Shown here one piece after another: positions 1-8,908 of a stretch of 64,000 nt of DNA. The notes below the pieces were generated by a model. That model did not search any database. It was given only the letters and a program-made list of their open reading frames with translations, and had not been told where the DNA came from. Numbering within the stretch: the stretch's first letter is position 1; every line of letters begins with the position of its first letter. Source of the DNA: Proteobacteria bacterium ST_bin14 (lineage in GTDB: Bacteria > Pseudomonadota > Alphaproteobacteria > Sphingomonadales > Sphingomonadaceae). Made by a program: the position numbers and the translations under genes. The DNA is taken from the NCBI GenBank assembly GCA_002083655.1, contig MSXR01000003.1, positions 62,001-126,000 on the forward strand, written 5' to 3'.

Positions 1-270
1 CACATCGCCTGTATCATCAACAACATAAACGGTCAGTCGACGCGAAGAAGAAGCACCGTCATCATCCTTGCTGAATAAGACGCGCAATGCGCGGTCAAAT
101 CGTTCCAGCTTGGTCGCAAAGGCACGTAGCCGTTCGGGCTTGTCATCGGCATAAACGACAAAATGGGCAGACCGCGCCTGATGCCAATCGGCGCTGGCCG
201 GGGCGGCTGGCGCAATAACCAGTGCAACCAACCCAGCAAACCAGCCCCGCGCCATGCCGCGAATAGCCAT
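1..270 (-). CDS. Secreted protein of unknown function, N-terminal part only
   Basis: This reading frame begins at ATG 270-268 and runs off the left edge, so 90 codons are visible. A purine-rich GGGAGG stretch lies about 10 bases upstream of the start. The first 30 residues form a signal peptide: basic MAIRGMARG, a hydrophobic core, then an ...APASA cleavage site. The mature part starts DWHQARSAHFVVYADD and continues with ERLRAFATKLERFDRALRVLF, a pattern I associate with sphingomonad periplasmic TPR or DUF1570-like proteins, whose repeats would lie beyond the edge. A second in-frame ATG at 255 is possible. The function is not known. Confidence 0.75.
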   Translation of the reverse strand, partial: MAIRGMARGWFAGLVALVIAPAAPASADWHQARSAHFVVYADDKPERLRAFATKLERFDRALRVLFSKDDDGASSSRRLTVYVVDDTGDV

Positions 271-315
271 CGCCTTACCCCTCCCGATCAACTTTCTTCG
301 TTTAGCATGCTGAAC

Positions 316-2484
316 TTAGACGAAGCTATACGGATCGACATCAACGGCAATCCGCACCTTTGCCGGATAGCGGAGCACGCCCAGCCAATCGCGGATTACA
401 TCCTGCACGTCCAACGCACGGCGAGCATGCACCAGCAGGCGAAACCGGTGGCGACCGCGCAGCATCGCCAGCGGCGCGGGGGCGGGGCCATAGACGTACA
501 TGCCGTCGCGGTCGGGTGCGGTGCGCTTGATTTCGCGTGCCAGTTCCTCGGCGGCCTGGCGATCTTCGGATGAAATGATAATCGCGGCGTAACGACCAAA
601 GGGCGGGGCATCCGCCTCGCGCCGGGCCTCGGTCTCTGCCGCGTAAAATGCATCGGCATCACCCTTTACCAACGCCTGCATCACCGCAGCCTGGGGGCTG
701 TGCGTCTGGATGAAAACATGGCCGGGCTTGCGTTCGCGCCCCGCGCGGCCGGCAACCTGGCTGATCTGTTGAAAGGTGCGCTCCGCTGCGCGCAAATCGC
801 CGCCGCCCAGCCCCAGATCAGCATCAATCACGCCAACAAGTGTCAAATTGGGAAAATGATATCCCTTGGTCACCAGCTGGGTACCAATGACGATGTCGAT
901 ATCGCCTGCCTCCATCCGCTGCACGAACTCGGCAGCCTTGGCGGGCGACCATAATGTGTCTGAGGTGACGACCGCGCGTTTTGCGTCTGGCCAATATAGC
1001 GCCACTTCGTCCGCGATCCGCTCCACCCCCGGCCCGCACGCCACCAGCGTATCGGGGTTGCCGCATTCGGGGCATGCCTCTGGCACCTGCTCCACATGCC
1101 CGCAATGATGGCAGGCAAGGCGACGGACGAGCCGGTGTTCGACCATCCAGGCGGTGCAATTGGGGCACTGAAATCGATGTCCGCAGGTGCGGCACAAGGT
1201 AAGCGGGGCATAGCCGCGCCGGTTGAGGAACAGCAGCACCTGTTCGCCGCGCGCGCGCGTTTCATCGATCGCGCGCACCAGTCGCGGCGCGATCCAGCGG
1301 CCGCGTTCGGGCGGCTCGGCGATCAAGTCAATCGCCTCGATCACCGGCATTTGCGCGGCACCATATCGGCCCGGCAATTTCAGTTCGGCATAGCGGCCAA
1401 GCGCCACCTGATGCCGCGTTTCAATCGCTGGCGTGGCGGACGCGAGCACCACCGGGCAGCCCTCAAACTTCGCGCGCATCACCGCCACATCACGGGCGTG
1501 ATAATGCACCCCATCTTCCTGCTTGAAGCTGGTTTCATGCGCTTCATCAACGATGATCAGCCCCAGTCGGGCATAGGGCAGGAACAGCGCAGATCGCGCC
1601 CCCACCGTCACCAGCGCCTCGCCACTGGCAATCGCCCGCCACGCCCGGCGGCGCTGCGACTGGCGCAGGTCCGAATGCCACGCCACCGGCGCGCAGCCGA
1701 ACCGTGCGGCAAAGCGCGTCAGAAATGGTTCGGTCAGCGCAATTTCGGGCAACAGCACCAATGTTTGCCGCCCCGCACGAATTGCCGCCGCAATCGCTTC
1801 AAAATAGACTTCAGTCTTGCCGGAACCCGTTACCCCGTCGAGCAAGGTTGGCGCAAAGCCCTGATCCGTCACCGCTGCCGCCAGCACGCCTGCCGCTGCT
1901 GCCTGATCGCTCGACAAAGCGGGCGGGGCAAAATCGGGATCGGGCAGCGGATAGGGGCTGTCGATCGCCACCTCCACCGCCGCAATCGCGCCCGCCTTCA
2001 CCATTCCCCGGATGACCGCATCACTCACCTGAGCAGCCGCAGCGAGCTCGCGAATCAGGCCCTGCCGGTCGCCAATCCGGTTCAGCGCCTGTGCGCGCTG
2101 CGGCGTCATGCGTGGCGGCATCGTGCCGGTTGCGCGATACTCGGTCACCGTCCGCGCGCCGTCTAACGCCGACGTGGAGGCCAGCGCCATCCGCAGCACC
2201 GATGCCGGCGGCGCGAGATAATAATTGGCGGTCCATTCGATCAGGCGGCGCAGCGGGGCGGGGATGGGCGGCGCATCGATGATGGACACCAGATTGCGCA
2301 GCCGGTTATCGCCAACCTCCGCATCCGAAGGCATCCGGTCAGCCTCCCACACCACCCCGATCAACTGGCGCGGCCCCAGCGGCGCGACGACGATCGACCC
2401 CGGCGCGACGACCATCCCCTGCGGCACCCGGTAATCGAGCGGCCCCAGGGCAGAGTTCATGATGATGACGCGGGCGCGGGACAT
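316..2484 (-). CDS. priA: Primosomal protein N', replication restart helicase PriA
   Basis: PriA is a 3'-5' superfamily 2 DNA helicase that recognises stalled forks and reloads the replisome. The product from ATG 2484 (MSRARV) is 722 residues, close to the usual length of about 730; the frame is open further upstream, but only this start gives a normal N-terminus. The DNA-binding domain occupies roughly residues 1-110. Walker A GVTGSGKT lies at 217-224 and DEAH at 313-316. Eight cysteines in CxxC pairs (431/434, 440/443, 458/461, 471/474) form the two zinc sites. The helicase C-terminal motif QVAGRAGR follows. It is divergent from the transaldolase gene, sharing a 91-bp gap. Confidence 0.97.
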   Translation of the reverse strand: MSRARVIIMNSALGPLDYRVPQGMVVAPGSIVVAPLGPRQLIGVVWEADRMPSDAEVGDNRLRNLVSIIDAPPIPAPLRRLIEWTANYYLAPPASVLRMALASTSALDGARTVTEYRATGTMPPRMTPQRAQALNRIGDRQGLIRELAAAAQVSDAVIRGMVKAGAIAAVEVAIDSPYPLPDPDFAPPALSSDQAAAAGVLAAAVTDQGFAPTLLDGVTGSGKTEVYFEAIAAAIRAGRQTLVLLPEIALTEPFLTRFAARFGCAPVAWHSDLRQSQRRRAWRAIASGEALVTVGARSALFLPYARLGLIIVDEAHETSFKQEDGVHYHARDVAVMRAKFEGCPVVLASATPAIETRHQVALGRYAELKLPGRYGAAQMPVIEAIDLIAEPPERGRWIAPRLVRAIDETRARGEQVLLFLNRRGYAPLTLCRTCGHRFQCPNCTAWMVEHRLVRRLACHHCGHVEQVPEACPECGNPDTLVACGPGVERIADEVALYWPDAKRAVVTSDTLWSPAKAAEFVQRMEAGDIDIVIGTQLVTKGYHFPNLTLVGVIDADLGLGGGDLRAAERTFQQISQVAGRAGRERKPGHVFIQTHSPQAAVMQALVKGDADAFYAAETEARREADAPPFGRYAAIIISSEDRQAAEELAREIKRTAPDRDGMYVYGPAPAPLAMLRGRHRFRLLVHARRALDVQDVIRDWLGVLRYPAKVRIAVDVDPYSFV

Positions 2485-2575
2485 GCACCCTAAATCAACA
2501 CTGCGCACCGGCAGTGCAAGCTTTCGGATCGCGGCCGATTGGGTTAGGCGGGCGCAACAGGAGCAGGAGCCACCT

Positions 2576-3229
2576 ATGAAATTCTTCGTCGACACCGCAG
2601 ACACCGCCGAAATCCGTGACCTTACCGATTCGGGCTTGGTTGACGGTGTCACCACCAACCCGTCGCTGATCGCCAAATCAGGGCGCAAGTTTCTGGAGGT
2701 GGTTGAGGAGATTTGCGGCATCGTTGACGGGCCGGTTTCGGCTGAAGTCGTCGCGCTCGACCATATTGGCATGATGCGCGAAGCGGAAATCCTGCGCAAA
2801 ATCGCGGATAATGTCGCGGTGAAGGTGCCGCTGACGATTGACGGGCTGAAGACGTGCAAGGCGCTGACCGATGATGGCACGATGGTGAACGTAACGCTGT
2901 GTTTTTCCGCCAATCAGGCGCTGCTGGCGGCAAAGGCGGGGGCGACCTTCATCTCGCCCTTCGTCGGGCGGCTGGATGATATCGGCCTCGACGGGCTTGA
3001 TCTGATTCGCGATATCCGCCTGATTTACGATAATTATGCGTTCGACACCGAAATCCTGGTCGCCAGCGTGCGCCACCCGGTGCACATCCTCGAAAGCGCG
3101 CGCATTGGCGCTGACGTGATGACGGCACCGCCTGCTGTGATCCGCCAACTCGTCAAGCATCCGCTGACGGACAAGGGCATCGAAGGCTTCATGGCCGATT
3201 GGGCGAAGAGCGGCCAGACGATCGGGTGA
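2576..3229 (+). CDS. Transaldolase-like fructose-6-phosphate aldolase
   Basis: This is a 217-residue class I aldolase of the short transaldolase/FSA family, the family's usual length. It would act in the non-oxidative pentose phosphate pathway or cleave fructose 6-phosphate; sequence alone does not settle which. Visible motifs are GVTTNPSLI near residue 25, VAVKVPLT with the Schiff-base lysine near 83, NVTLCFSANQA near 107 and SPFVGRLDD near 130. The start at ATG 2576 is fixed by AGGAG eight bases upstream. The open frame reaches back to 2459, but that part overlaps the start of priA and lacks family similarity. Confidence 0.93.
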   Translation: MKFFVDTADTAEIRDLTDSGLVDGVTTNPSLIAKSGRKFLEVVEEICGIVDGPVSAEVVALDHIGMMREAEILRKIADNVAVKVPLTIDGLKTCKALTDDGTMVNVTLCFSANQALLAAKAGATFISPFVGRLDDIGLDGLDLIRDIRLIYDNYAFDTEILVASVRHPVHILESARIGADVMTAPPAVIRQLVKHPLTDKGIEGFMADWAKSGQTIG

Positions 3230-3515
3230 TGGAAAACCTTCTCTCCGCTGGGGAAAAGGATACGAAGCCTTATGAGCGCAGCGAATTAGGCGCAGTTGGA
3301 TGAGGGGCGGCAGCGCGGCGTGACGGACGGCGCTTCCCCCTTACCCAGCGGCGACTAGGGCCGCATGATGAATGCGACCCAAGTCTGCGCAACCCTCTCC
3401 CTGCGGGGGCGAGGGGAAATGCAGATAGCCGTTTTAAGCTCCGTCTCGCTGTGTCCATTGCGCGGCGACGCACCTTGCCCTCCCCAAAGCGTCGAGAGAC
3501 AGCTAGACGGACGCT
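3230..3515. other. Gene-free gap with two imperfect hairpins
   Basis: No gene is visible in these 286 bases. An imperfect hairpin at 3237-3259 (CCTTCTCTCC, GCT, GGGGAAAAGG) sits directly after the transaldolase stop and may end its transcript, although no T-run follows. A second hairpin at 3393-3415 pairs CCCTC with GAGGG around a GC-rich loop and resembles the short palindromes scattered through sphingomonad intergenic DNA. The last 50 bases lead into xerC and should hold its promoter, but I could not pick convincing boxes. Confidence 0.5.
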
Positions 3516-4409
3516 ATGGCGCTTCCCGATGCTCTCGCTCAGGCATTTGCTGATCACCTGCGCCGCGACCGGCGGCGATCGGTGCATACCGTGCGCGCCT
3601 ATCAGGCGACCGCTGAGCGGCTGATGGCTTTTCTGGCGGGGCATTGGGGGGAGGCGGTGGATGCCGCTGCGCTTGCCCGCATTTCCACCGCTGATTTGCG
3701 CGCCTTCCTCGCGCTGCGGCGGGGGGAAGGGCTGACCAATGCTTCCGCCGCGCGCGAACTGTCTGCGGTGCGCGGTTTCCTGACATTTGCGAGCGAGGGC
3801 CATGTCGCCCCCACGCTGAAAGGGCCGCGCGTGAAAAAGGGTGTGCCGCGCCCGGTTTCCCCCGACGAAGCCGTTGCGCTGGCCGAGGATGTGGCGGAAA
3901 GCGCCGCCGAACCCTGGATTGCCGCGCGCAACTGGGCGGTGCTGATGCTGCTCTATGGTGCGGGTTTGCGGATTGGTGAGGCGGTGGGGCTTACCGGGGC
4001 AATCCTGCCGCTGAGTGAGGCGATGCCAGTAACCGGCAAGCGCGACAAGACCCGCATCGTGCCGCTGCTGCCGCAAGTGCGCGCGGCGATTGAGGATTAT
4101 GCGCGGCTCACCCCCTGGCCAATTGATCGCACCCAGCCGCTGTTCCGCGGGGCCAAGGGCGGGCCGTTATCGCCCGCGATCATCCGGCGATCGGTGCAGG
4201 CGGCGCGCACCCGGCTGGGCCTTTCTGAACGCACCACCCCGCATGCGCTCCGCCATTCGTTCGCAACGCATTTGCTGGGGCGCGGCGCGGATTTGCGGTC
4301 GTTGCAGGAGCTGCTGGGCCATGCCAGCCTCAGCTCAACGCAGATTTATACGCAGGTGGATGCAGCGCATCTGCTCGACGTGTACCGGAACGCCCATCCA
4401 CGGGCTTGA
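3516..4409 (+). CDS. xerC: Tyrosine recombinase XerC
   Basis: This is a 297-residue site-specific tyrosine recombinase of the XerC/XerD type that resolves chromosome dimers at dif with its partner at the division septum. The SAM-like N-terminal core-binding domain covers about residues 1-95 and the catalytic domain the remainder. Active-site residues are visible: R152 (AGLRIGE), K175 (GKRDKTR), H243 and R246 (HALRHSF), H269 (LLGHASL) and nucleophile Y278 (STQIYTQ). The assignment as XerC rather than XerD rests on the general N-terminal pattern and on the absence of XerD-specific features, so it is slightly less sure than the family. Confidence 0.93.
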   Translation: MALPDALAQAFADHLRRDRRRSVHTVRAYQATAERLMAFLAGHWGEAVDAAALARISTADLRAFLALRRGEGLTNASAARELSAVRGFLTFASEGHVAPTLKGPRVKKGVPRPVSPDEAVALAEDVAESAAEPWIAARNWAVLMLLYGAGLRIGEAVGLTGAILPLSEAMPVTGKRDKTRIVPLLPQVRAAIEDYARLTPWPIDRTQPLFRGAKGGPLSPAIIRRSVQAARTRLGLSERTTPHALRHSFATHLLGRGADLRSLQELLGHASLSSTQIYTQVDAAHLLDVYRNAHPRA

Positions 4410-4441
4410 GAAGAGCCGCCGCGTCACCCCTCCCTTTCGGC

Positions 4442-4582
4442 AGTTATCCCCTTCAGCCAAGGAAGCGCGCCAGTTCCAACAGAATGCCGGGTTCCTTGTT
4501 CCCCCGCGAAGGCGGGGGCCCAGACTGGACTCCCGCCTTCGCGGGAGAACACCAAAGTTGTCCTTGGTTGAACGCAATAACT
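4442..4582 (-). repeat. Dispersed inverted-terminal-repeat element, copy A (141 bp)
   Basis: This is a 141-bp element with 22-bp imperfect terminal inverted repeats, AGTTATCCCCTTCAGCC... on the left and its partner ...AACGCAATAACT on the right. Between them is a strong double palindrome built from two oppositely oriented CCCGCGAAGGCGGG modules. Read on the minus strand it matches copy C at 15959-16099 closely and over the same total length, and copy B at 8909-8987 in part. It has no coding capacity. The structure is that of a MITE-like or REPIN-like non-autonomous element. Confidence 0.85.
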
Positions 4583-4583
4583 A

Positions 4584-4610
4584 CCCTCCCCTGAAACGGA
4601 GGGCCTTTTT
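4584..4610 (+). terminator. Probable intrinsic terminator downstream of xerC
   Basis: CCCTCC at 4584-4589 pairs with GGAGGG at 4598-4603, with an eight-base loop, and is followed by CCTTTTT. It lies immediately beyond repeat copy A, 175 bases after the xerC stop, and can end that transcript before the opposing dedA gene. Confidence 0.65.
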
Positions 4611-4647
4611 AGGTAACGAGTCTTGAGCTAACGTAAGAGACTGTGCG

Positions 4648-4670
4648 TCGAAAGGCTCAGCCCAAACGGT
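4648..4670. repeat. Half copy of a REP-like palindrome
   Basis: The stretch TCGAAAGGCTCAGCCCAAAC followed by GGT matches one arm of the larger inverted repeat at 6302-6388. Only one arm is present here, as is common for decayed REP elements. Confidence 0.6.
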
Positions 4671-4701
4671 TATATGATTGAAAAAAAATCATTTTTTAGC
4701 C

Positions 4702-5301
4702 TCACCCACTCGCCCGCCACCGCACCACCCGCCACACATACGCCACAACCGCCAGCACCAGCAGCACCGTCGCTGCAGGCCCCACATATTTATCAAGATC
4801 ATGAAACCGCATGCCCAACCAGTAACCGGCCCCCACCAGCACCGCATTCCAGATCGTGATCCCGGCGGTGGACCACAGCAAAAACCGCCCGCGTGGCATT
4901 CGCGCCAGCCCGGCGGGGATTGATACGACGGTGCGGCCAATCGGCATGAACCGGAAAAAGAACACCACCCACTGGCCATGCTTGACGAAAAACCGCTGGA
5001 GCGCCTCCACATCACGCCATTCCACTGTCAGCCAGCGGCCATAACGGTCGATAAAGGGGCGAAACCGTTCATGCCCCAGTCGGTGGCCAATCTCATACCA
5101 GAAAACATTGCCCAGCAAGCTGCCGACGGTGCCCGCGATCATCAGCGGCACGACGTGCATCTGCCCATGCGCCACCGCGATTCCGCCCAGCCCCATCACC
5201 ACTTCGGATGGCACCGGCGGGATCACATTTTCCAGCACCATCAGCAAAAAAATGCCCAGATAGCCGCCGGTGTTGAGCAAATTCAGGAAAAATTCGGTCA
5301 T
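4702..5301 (-). CDS. DedA family (VTT domain) inner-membrane protein
   Basis: This is a 199-residue polytopic membrane protein of the DedA/VTT family, implicated in lipid scrambling, undecaprenyl-phosphate recycling and membrane homeostasis. Family motifs are visible: ENVIPPVPSEVVM near residue 25 (the acidic and proline-rich re-entrant loop), then GSLLGNVFWYEIGHRLG, and FFFRFMPIGRTVVSIPAGLARM near 115-140, which carries the conserved FxRxxPxxRxxxxxxAG signature. Two further C-terminal membrane segments follow. The gene ends 24 bp downstream of gshB on the same strand's far side, so the two may be co-transcribed. Confidence 0.93.
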   Translation of the reverse strand: MTEFFLNLLNTGGYLGIFLLMVLENVIPPVPSEVVMGLGGIAVAHGQMHVVPLMIAGTVGSLLGNVFWYEIGHRLGHERFRPFIDRYGRWLTVEWRDVEALQRFFVKHGQWVVFFFRFMPIGRTVVSIPAGLARMPRGRFLLWSTAGITIWNAVLVGAGYWLGMRFHDLDKYVGPAATVLLVLAVVAYVWRVVRWRASG

Positions 5302-5325
5302 GCCGGGGCCAGGGTTCAGCAGAGG

Positions 5326-6282
5326 CTAGGCCGCCGCTGCAACCTTTGCCTCAATCGCGTCCCAGATCAGCCCGGCGACGTCGGTGCCATCAAACGCCGC
5401 AATCGCAACGATGCCGGTCGGTGAAGTGACATTGATCTCCGTCAGCCATTTTCCGCCAATCACATCAATGCCGACGAACAACAGCCCGCGCTTTTTCAGC
5501 TCAGGCCCCAGCACCGCACAGATTTCGCGCTCTTCAGGCGTCAGCTCGGTTTTCACAGCCGATCCGCCGACCGCCAGGTTCGAGCGGATCTCGCCTTCGC
5601 CCGGCAAGCGGTTGATCGCGCCTGCCACCTCGCCGTCGACCAGCACGATCCTTTTGTCGCCCTTTGCCACATCGGGCAGGAACGCCTGCACCATATGCGG
5701 TTCGCGCCAGGCGGTGTTGAACACCTCGACCAGCGCCGACAGGTTGGCACCGTCAGCCCCCACCTTGAAGATAGCCTTGCCGCCATTGCCGTGCAGTGGC
5801 TTGATGACGATTTCGCCGTGCTGCGCCAGAAACCTGCGCGCCTCGTCAAGCGAGCGGGTGACGAGCGTGGGCGGCATGAATTGCGGAAAATCGAGCACGA
5901 ACACTTTTTCGGGCGCGTTGCGGACATTGGCGGGGTCGTTCACCACCAACGTCCGGTGCGCGATCCGCTCTAACAGATGCGTTGCGGTGATATAGCCCAG
6001 ATCAAATGGCGGGTCTTGCCGCATCAGCACCACATCAACCTGCTCGCCCAGATCAAGCCGGGTTGGCTCACCGAAACTGAAATGGTTGCCGGCTTGGCGC
6101 TGCACCGTGACGGGGTGGGCGTGCGTCCACACATGACCGTCGGCATAGTTCAGGTCTTCGGCGGTGTAATGGAACAGCCGGTGCCCCCGCGCTTGCGCCG
6201 ACAGCATGAGGGCAAAGGTCGAATCGCCAGCGATATTGATGCTGTCGAGCGGGTCCATCTGGACAGCGACGGTAAGCGACAT
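5326..6282 (-). CDS. gshB: Glutathione synthetase
   Basis: GshB joins gamma-glutamylcysteine and glycine with ATP, the second step of glutathione synthesis. The 318-residue product has family-typical length and motifs: VAVQMDPLDSINIAGDST at the N-terminus, MRQDPPFDLGYI, the ATP-grasp segment VIKPLHGNGGKAIFKV near residue 160, DKRIVLVDGE, and the metal-binding end VGIDVIGGKWLTEINVTSPTG. It completes a conserved alphaproteobacterial cluster with yraN, rsmI and the LpoA-like lipoprotein. The gor gene at 49587 acts on the same metabolite. Confidence 0.97.
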   Translation of the reverse strand: MSLTVAVQMDPLDSINIAGDSTFALMLSAQARGHRLFHYTAEDLNYADGHVWTHAHPVTVQRQAGNHFSFGEPTRLDLGEQVDVVLMRQDPPFDLGYITATHLLERIAHRTLVVNDPANVRNAPEKVFVLDFPQFMPPTLVTRSLDEARRFLAQHGEIVIKPLHGNGGKAIFKVGADGANLSALVEVFNTAWREPHMVQAFLPDVAKGDKRIVLVDGEVAGAINRLPGEGEIRSNLAVGGSAVKTELTPEEREICAVLGPELKKRGLLFVGIDVIGGKWLTEINVTSPTGIVAIAAFDGTDVAGLIWDAIEAKVAAAA

Positions 6283-6301
6283 TCGGTTTGTTTCCTGAAT
6301 T

Positions 6302-6388
6302 CCGTTTGCCCTGAGCTTGTCGATGGGGTGCCCTGCTTTTCGGCGGCGGAAAAGAAAGGCAAGGCGTCGACAGGCTCAGCCCAAACGG
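6302..6388. repeat. REP-like inverted repeat between yraN and gshB
   Basis: Two 22-bp arms, CCGTTTGCCCTGAGCTTGTC... at 6302-6323 and ...GGCTCAGCCCAAACGG at 6367-6388, are inverted copies with about three mismatches and are separated by 43 bases. Single-stranded, the segment would fold into a long hairpin. It is of the CCTGAGCTTGTCGA type that I recognise as abundant in sphingomonad intergenic DNA. A half copy is at 4648-4670. Confidence 0.75.
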
Positions 6389-6433
6389 GGTGGGAGAAGG
6401 TTGCCCGTTATCTAGGACGGCGCGGACCGAAAG

Positions 6434-6790
6434 TCACCCGATCCACGCATTTTCGATATGGCGGGGTCGGGTACCCGGCGCGATCAGGATCACGTCGACG
6501 CGGATGTCTTCACCCGCCGTCGCATAAACGGGCATCAGCATTTCAGCCGCGGCGGCCACTCGGGCCAATCGCCGCGCATCGATTGCAAAGTCCAGTTCGG
6601 CAGCGGTCGCCCGCACCTTCACCTCAACAAACGCAATCAGGTTTGATTTACCGGCAACCAGATCGACCTCGCCCAGCGGCGTGCGCACCCGGCGCGCGAG
6701 TATCCGCCAGCCCTTCAGCCGCAGATACCACGCCGCCAACCGCTCCCCGCGCCGCCCGCGCGCTTCGGCGGCCTGGCGCGCTGCCGTCAA
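6434..6790 (-). CDS. YraN family (UPF0102) nuclease-fold protein
   Basis: This 118-residue protein belongs to the UPF0102/YraN family, which has a restriction-endonuclease-like fold and no firmly established role. The family core GEVDLVAGKSNLIAFVEVKVR (residues about 41-61) contains the predicted metal-binding D and ExK residues. The start is a TTG at 6790-6788 that overlaps the rsmI stop as TTGA, implying translational coupling. The same gene order next to rsmI and an LpoA homologue is found in E. coli and many alphaproteobacteria. Confidence 0.9.
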   Translation of the reverse strand: MTAARQAAEARGRRGERLAAWYLRLKGWRILARRVRTPLGEVDLVAGKSNLIAFVEVKVRATAAELDFAIDARRLARVAAAAEMLMPVYATAGEDIRVDVILIAPGTRPRHIENAWIG

Positions 6791-7620
6791 GGTTTCAATT
6801 CCAGGGCCCGCGCATACAGCGCCTTGCGGTCCAGCCCCAGCTTCTTGGCGACCTCGCTCGCGGCCTGCCCAGTCGACAGGCGGGTAAGTGCCTCGGCCAG
6901 CGCTGCATCACCATCGGCGGCGCTGGCGGCTTCGGGCGGCCCGGGGGGAGCAACGACCACCACAATCTCACCCTTTGGCGGGGCATCGGCATAGCGGGCG
7001 GCAAGGCTGGGCAGGGTGCCCGTCACCGCTTCCTCGAAATGCTTGGTAATCTCGCGCGTTACCGCCGCCTCGCGATCTCCCAGCCCCTGCGCCAGCGCGG
7101 CGAGCAGTGCGCCCAGCCTTGGACCCGATTCATAAATCACCAGCGTGGCGCGTACCCCGGCAATCTCCGCAATCGCCTCTGCCCGTGCATGCTGCTTGGG
7201 GGGCAGAAAGCCGAGATACAGGAACCGGTCCGTCGGCAATCCCGCCAGCGTCAGCGCCGCCACCGCCGCGCACGGGCCGGGCACGGTGACCACATTATGC
7301 CCCGCCGCGCGGGCATCGCGCACCAGCTTGTATCCCGGATCGGAAATCAGCGGCGTCCCGGCATCAGACACCAACGCCACGGCTTCTGTCGCCATGCGGG
7401 CAACCAAACCGGGCCTAACCTGTTCGGCATTATGATCGTGATAGGGCGTCATTGGCCGTTTCACGCCGATATGGTTTAGCAGTTTGCCCGTCACGCGACT
7501 GTCTTCGACCGCGATTATCGCAGCATTCGCCAGAACATGCGCGGCGCGCGGTGACAGATCACCGAGATTGCCGATCGGGGTGGCAACGATATAGAGACCG
7601 GGCAAGAGTTCAGCGTTCAT
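6787..7620 (-). CDS. rsmI: 16S rRNA C1402 2'-O-methyltransferase RsmI
   Basis: RsmI methylates the 2'-hydroxyl of C1402 in 16S rRNA, in the decoding centre, using S-adenosylmethionine. The 277-residue product begins with the signature GLYIVATPIGNLGDLSPRA and continues with VEDSRVTGKLLNH, LVSDAGTPLISDPGYKLV (residues about 84-101) and VPGPCAAVAALTLAGLPTDRF. These are typical of the tetrapyrrole-methylase superfamily branch to which RsmI belongs. It is divergent from the LpoA-like gene with only 11 bp between the start codons, so each promoter must lie inside the other gene or leave almost no leader. Confidence 0.96.
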   Translation of the reverse strand: MNAELLPGLYIVATPIGNLGDLSPRAAHVLANAAIIAVEDSRVTGKLLNHIGVKRPMTPYHDHNAEQVRPGLVARMATEAVALVSDAGTPLISDPGYKLVRDARAAGHNVVTVPGPCAAVAALTLAGLPTDRFLYLGFLPPKQHARAEAIAEIAGVRATLVIYESGPRLGALLAALAQGLGDREAAVTREITKHFEEAVTGTLPSLAARYADAPPKGEIVVVVAPPGPPEAASAADGDAALAEALTRLSTGQAASEVAKKLGLDRKALYARALELKP

Positions 7621-7631
7621 CGGGGATCGTC

Positions 7632-8855
7632 ATGGCAGAGGCAGTAAGCAAACCGCAACTGGGCAAAGCGCAAAGGCTGGTTGGCCGGTTGCGTAACATC
7701 GCTTTGGCGGCAGGCGCGGCGATAGTGCTGGCGGGCTGCCAGACGGTGGTGCCACGCGGGCCTGTTCAGCCCGTCAACCGCCCGGCAGCAACGCGCCCGG
7801 TGCAGGCGGTGCAACCCCGCGTCGATGCTGGCATTCCGCAGGATGTGGCGCGTCAGCGCGTTGCGCTGCTGGTGCCGCTGACCGGGGGCAATGGCGGCGT
7901 TGGCCAGTCGATTGCCAATGCAACGCAGCTTGCCGTGCTGGATACCCGGAATGATCGTATCCGCATTACCAATTACGATACCAATTTGGGTGCCGCAGCG
8001 GCGGCGCGGCGCGCCATTGCGGATGGGAACAAGCTGATTCTTGGGCCGCTGCTGGCTGATGATGTCCGCGCAGTTGCGCCAATTGCGCGGGCGGCGGGCG
8101 TGCCGCTGATCGCGTTTTCAAACGATACCAGCGTGGCCGGCGATGGCAGCTATGTCATGGGCTATGCCCCGGCCGAATCGATCGCGCGGGTGGTTTCCTT
8201 TGCGCGCAGCAAGGGATTGACGAGCTTTGCCGGGCTGGTGCCCAACGGGCTATACGGCGAACGCGCATCCACCGCATTGCTGCGCGCTGTAGAGGCTGCG
8301 GGCGGACAGGTGGTGACGCTGCAAACCTATGATCGCGCACCGGGATCAATCACCGCCGCGATTACCCGCATGTCGAAAAATTCATCCTATCAGGCGGTGC
8401 TGATCGCCGATAGCGGCGGTACGGCGGCAGTTGCCGTCCCCATCCTGCGAAAAAATGGCGGCGCGACCGCGCAGATTCTGGGTACTGATTTGTGGAATGC
8501 GGAAAGCGCGATCACCAGTGCGCCCGCACTGAGCGGTGCATGGTTCGCCAGCGTATCGGACAATCTTTACCGGCAATATGCGGTCAAATACCGTGCGCGC
8601 TTTGGTGTGGCACCTTACCGGCTGTCGAGCCTGGGCTATGATGCGGTGCTGCTGACGGTGCGGATCATGCGCGATTGGGCGATTGGCGCGCCGTTCCCGA
8701 CTAACCGGCTGGATGATCGCGGCGGTTTTGCGGGCATTGACGGCGCGTTCCGCTTTGGCCGCGACGGCGTGGCCGAACGCGCGCTGGAAGTGCAGGAGAT
8801 CCGGGCGGGCACAACGACGGCGGTGTCGCCAGCCCCAACGGGGTTCGCGCGGTAG
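7632..8855 (+). CDS. LpoA-like penicillin-binding protein activator lipoprotein
   Basis: This is a 407-residue predicted outer-membrane lipoprotein: an N-terminal hydrophobic stretch ends in the lipobox LAGC near residue 34, followed by a Pro/Val/Arg-rich linker. From about residue 70 a periplasmic-binding-protein type I fold begins (RVALLVPLTGGNGGVGQSIANATQLAV) and continues with VPLIAFSNDTSVAGDGSYVMG and YDAVLLTVRIM. Homologues stimulate class A penicillin-binding proteins in peptidoglycan synthesis, as LpoA does in E. coli. Gene order with rsmI and yraN supports this. The start ATG 7632 is chosen because it yields the signal sequence; the open frame upstream overlaps rsmI. Confidence 0.88.
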   Translation: MAEAVSKPQLGKAQRLVGRLRNIALAAGAAIVLAGCQTVVPRGPVQPVNRPAATRPVQAVQPRVDAGIPQDVARQRVALLVPLTGGNGGVGQSIANATQLAVLDTRNDRIRITNYDTNLGAAAAARRAIADGNKLILGPLLADDVRAVAPIARAAGVPLIAFSNDTSVAGDGSYVMGYAPAESIARVVSFARSKGLTSFAGLVPNGLYGERASTALLRAVEAAGGQVVTLQTYDRAPGSITAAITRMSKNSSYQAVLIADSGGTAAVAVPILRKNGGATAQILGTDLWNAESAITSAPALSGAWFASVSDNLYRQYAVKYRARFGVAPYRLSSLGYDAVLLTVRIMRDWAIGAPFPTNRLDDRGGFAGIDGAFRFGRDGVAERALEVQEIRAGTTTAVSPAPTGFAR

Positions 8856-8908
8856 CGGTTGGGACTAGGGGATCATTAACGTTTATCGTTACCCCGGACT
8901 TGTTTGGT

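Noticed and set aside
1096..2166. Long plus-strand frame of 356 codons opposite priA
   Set aside because: It is antisense to a full-length, motif-complete priA and has the Arg/His-rich composition of a GC shadow frame.
5977..7479. 500-codon plus-strand frame opposite gshB, yraN and rsmI
   Set aside because: It crosses three genuine genes and a REP element, has no ribosome site and a composition typical of a reverse-strand shadow.
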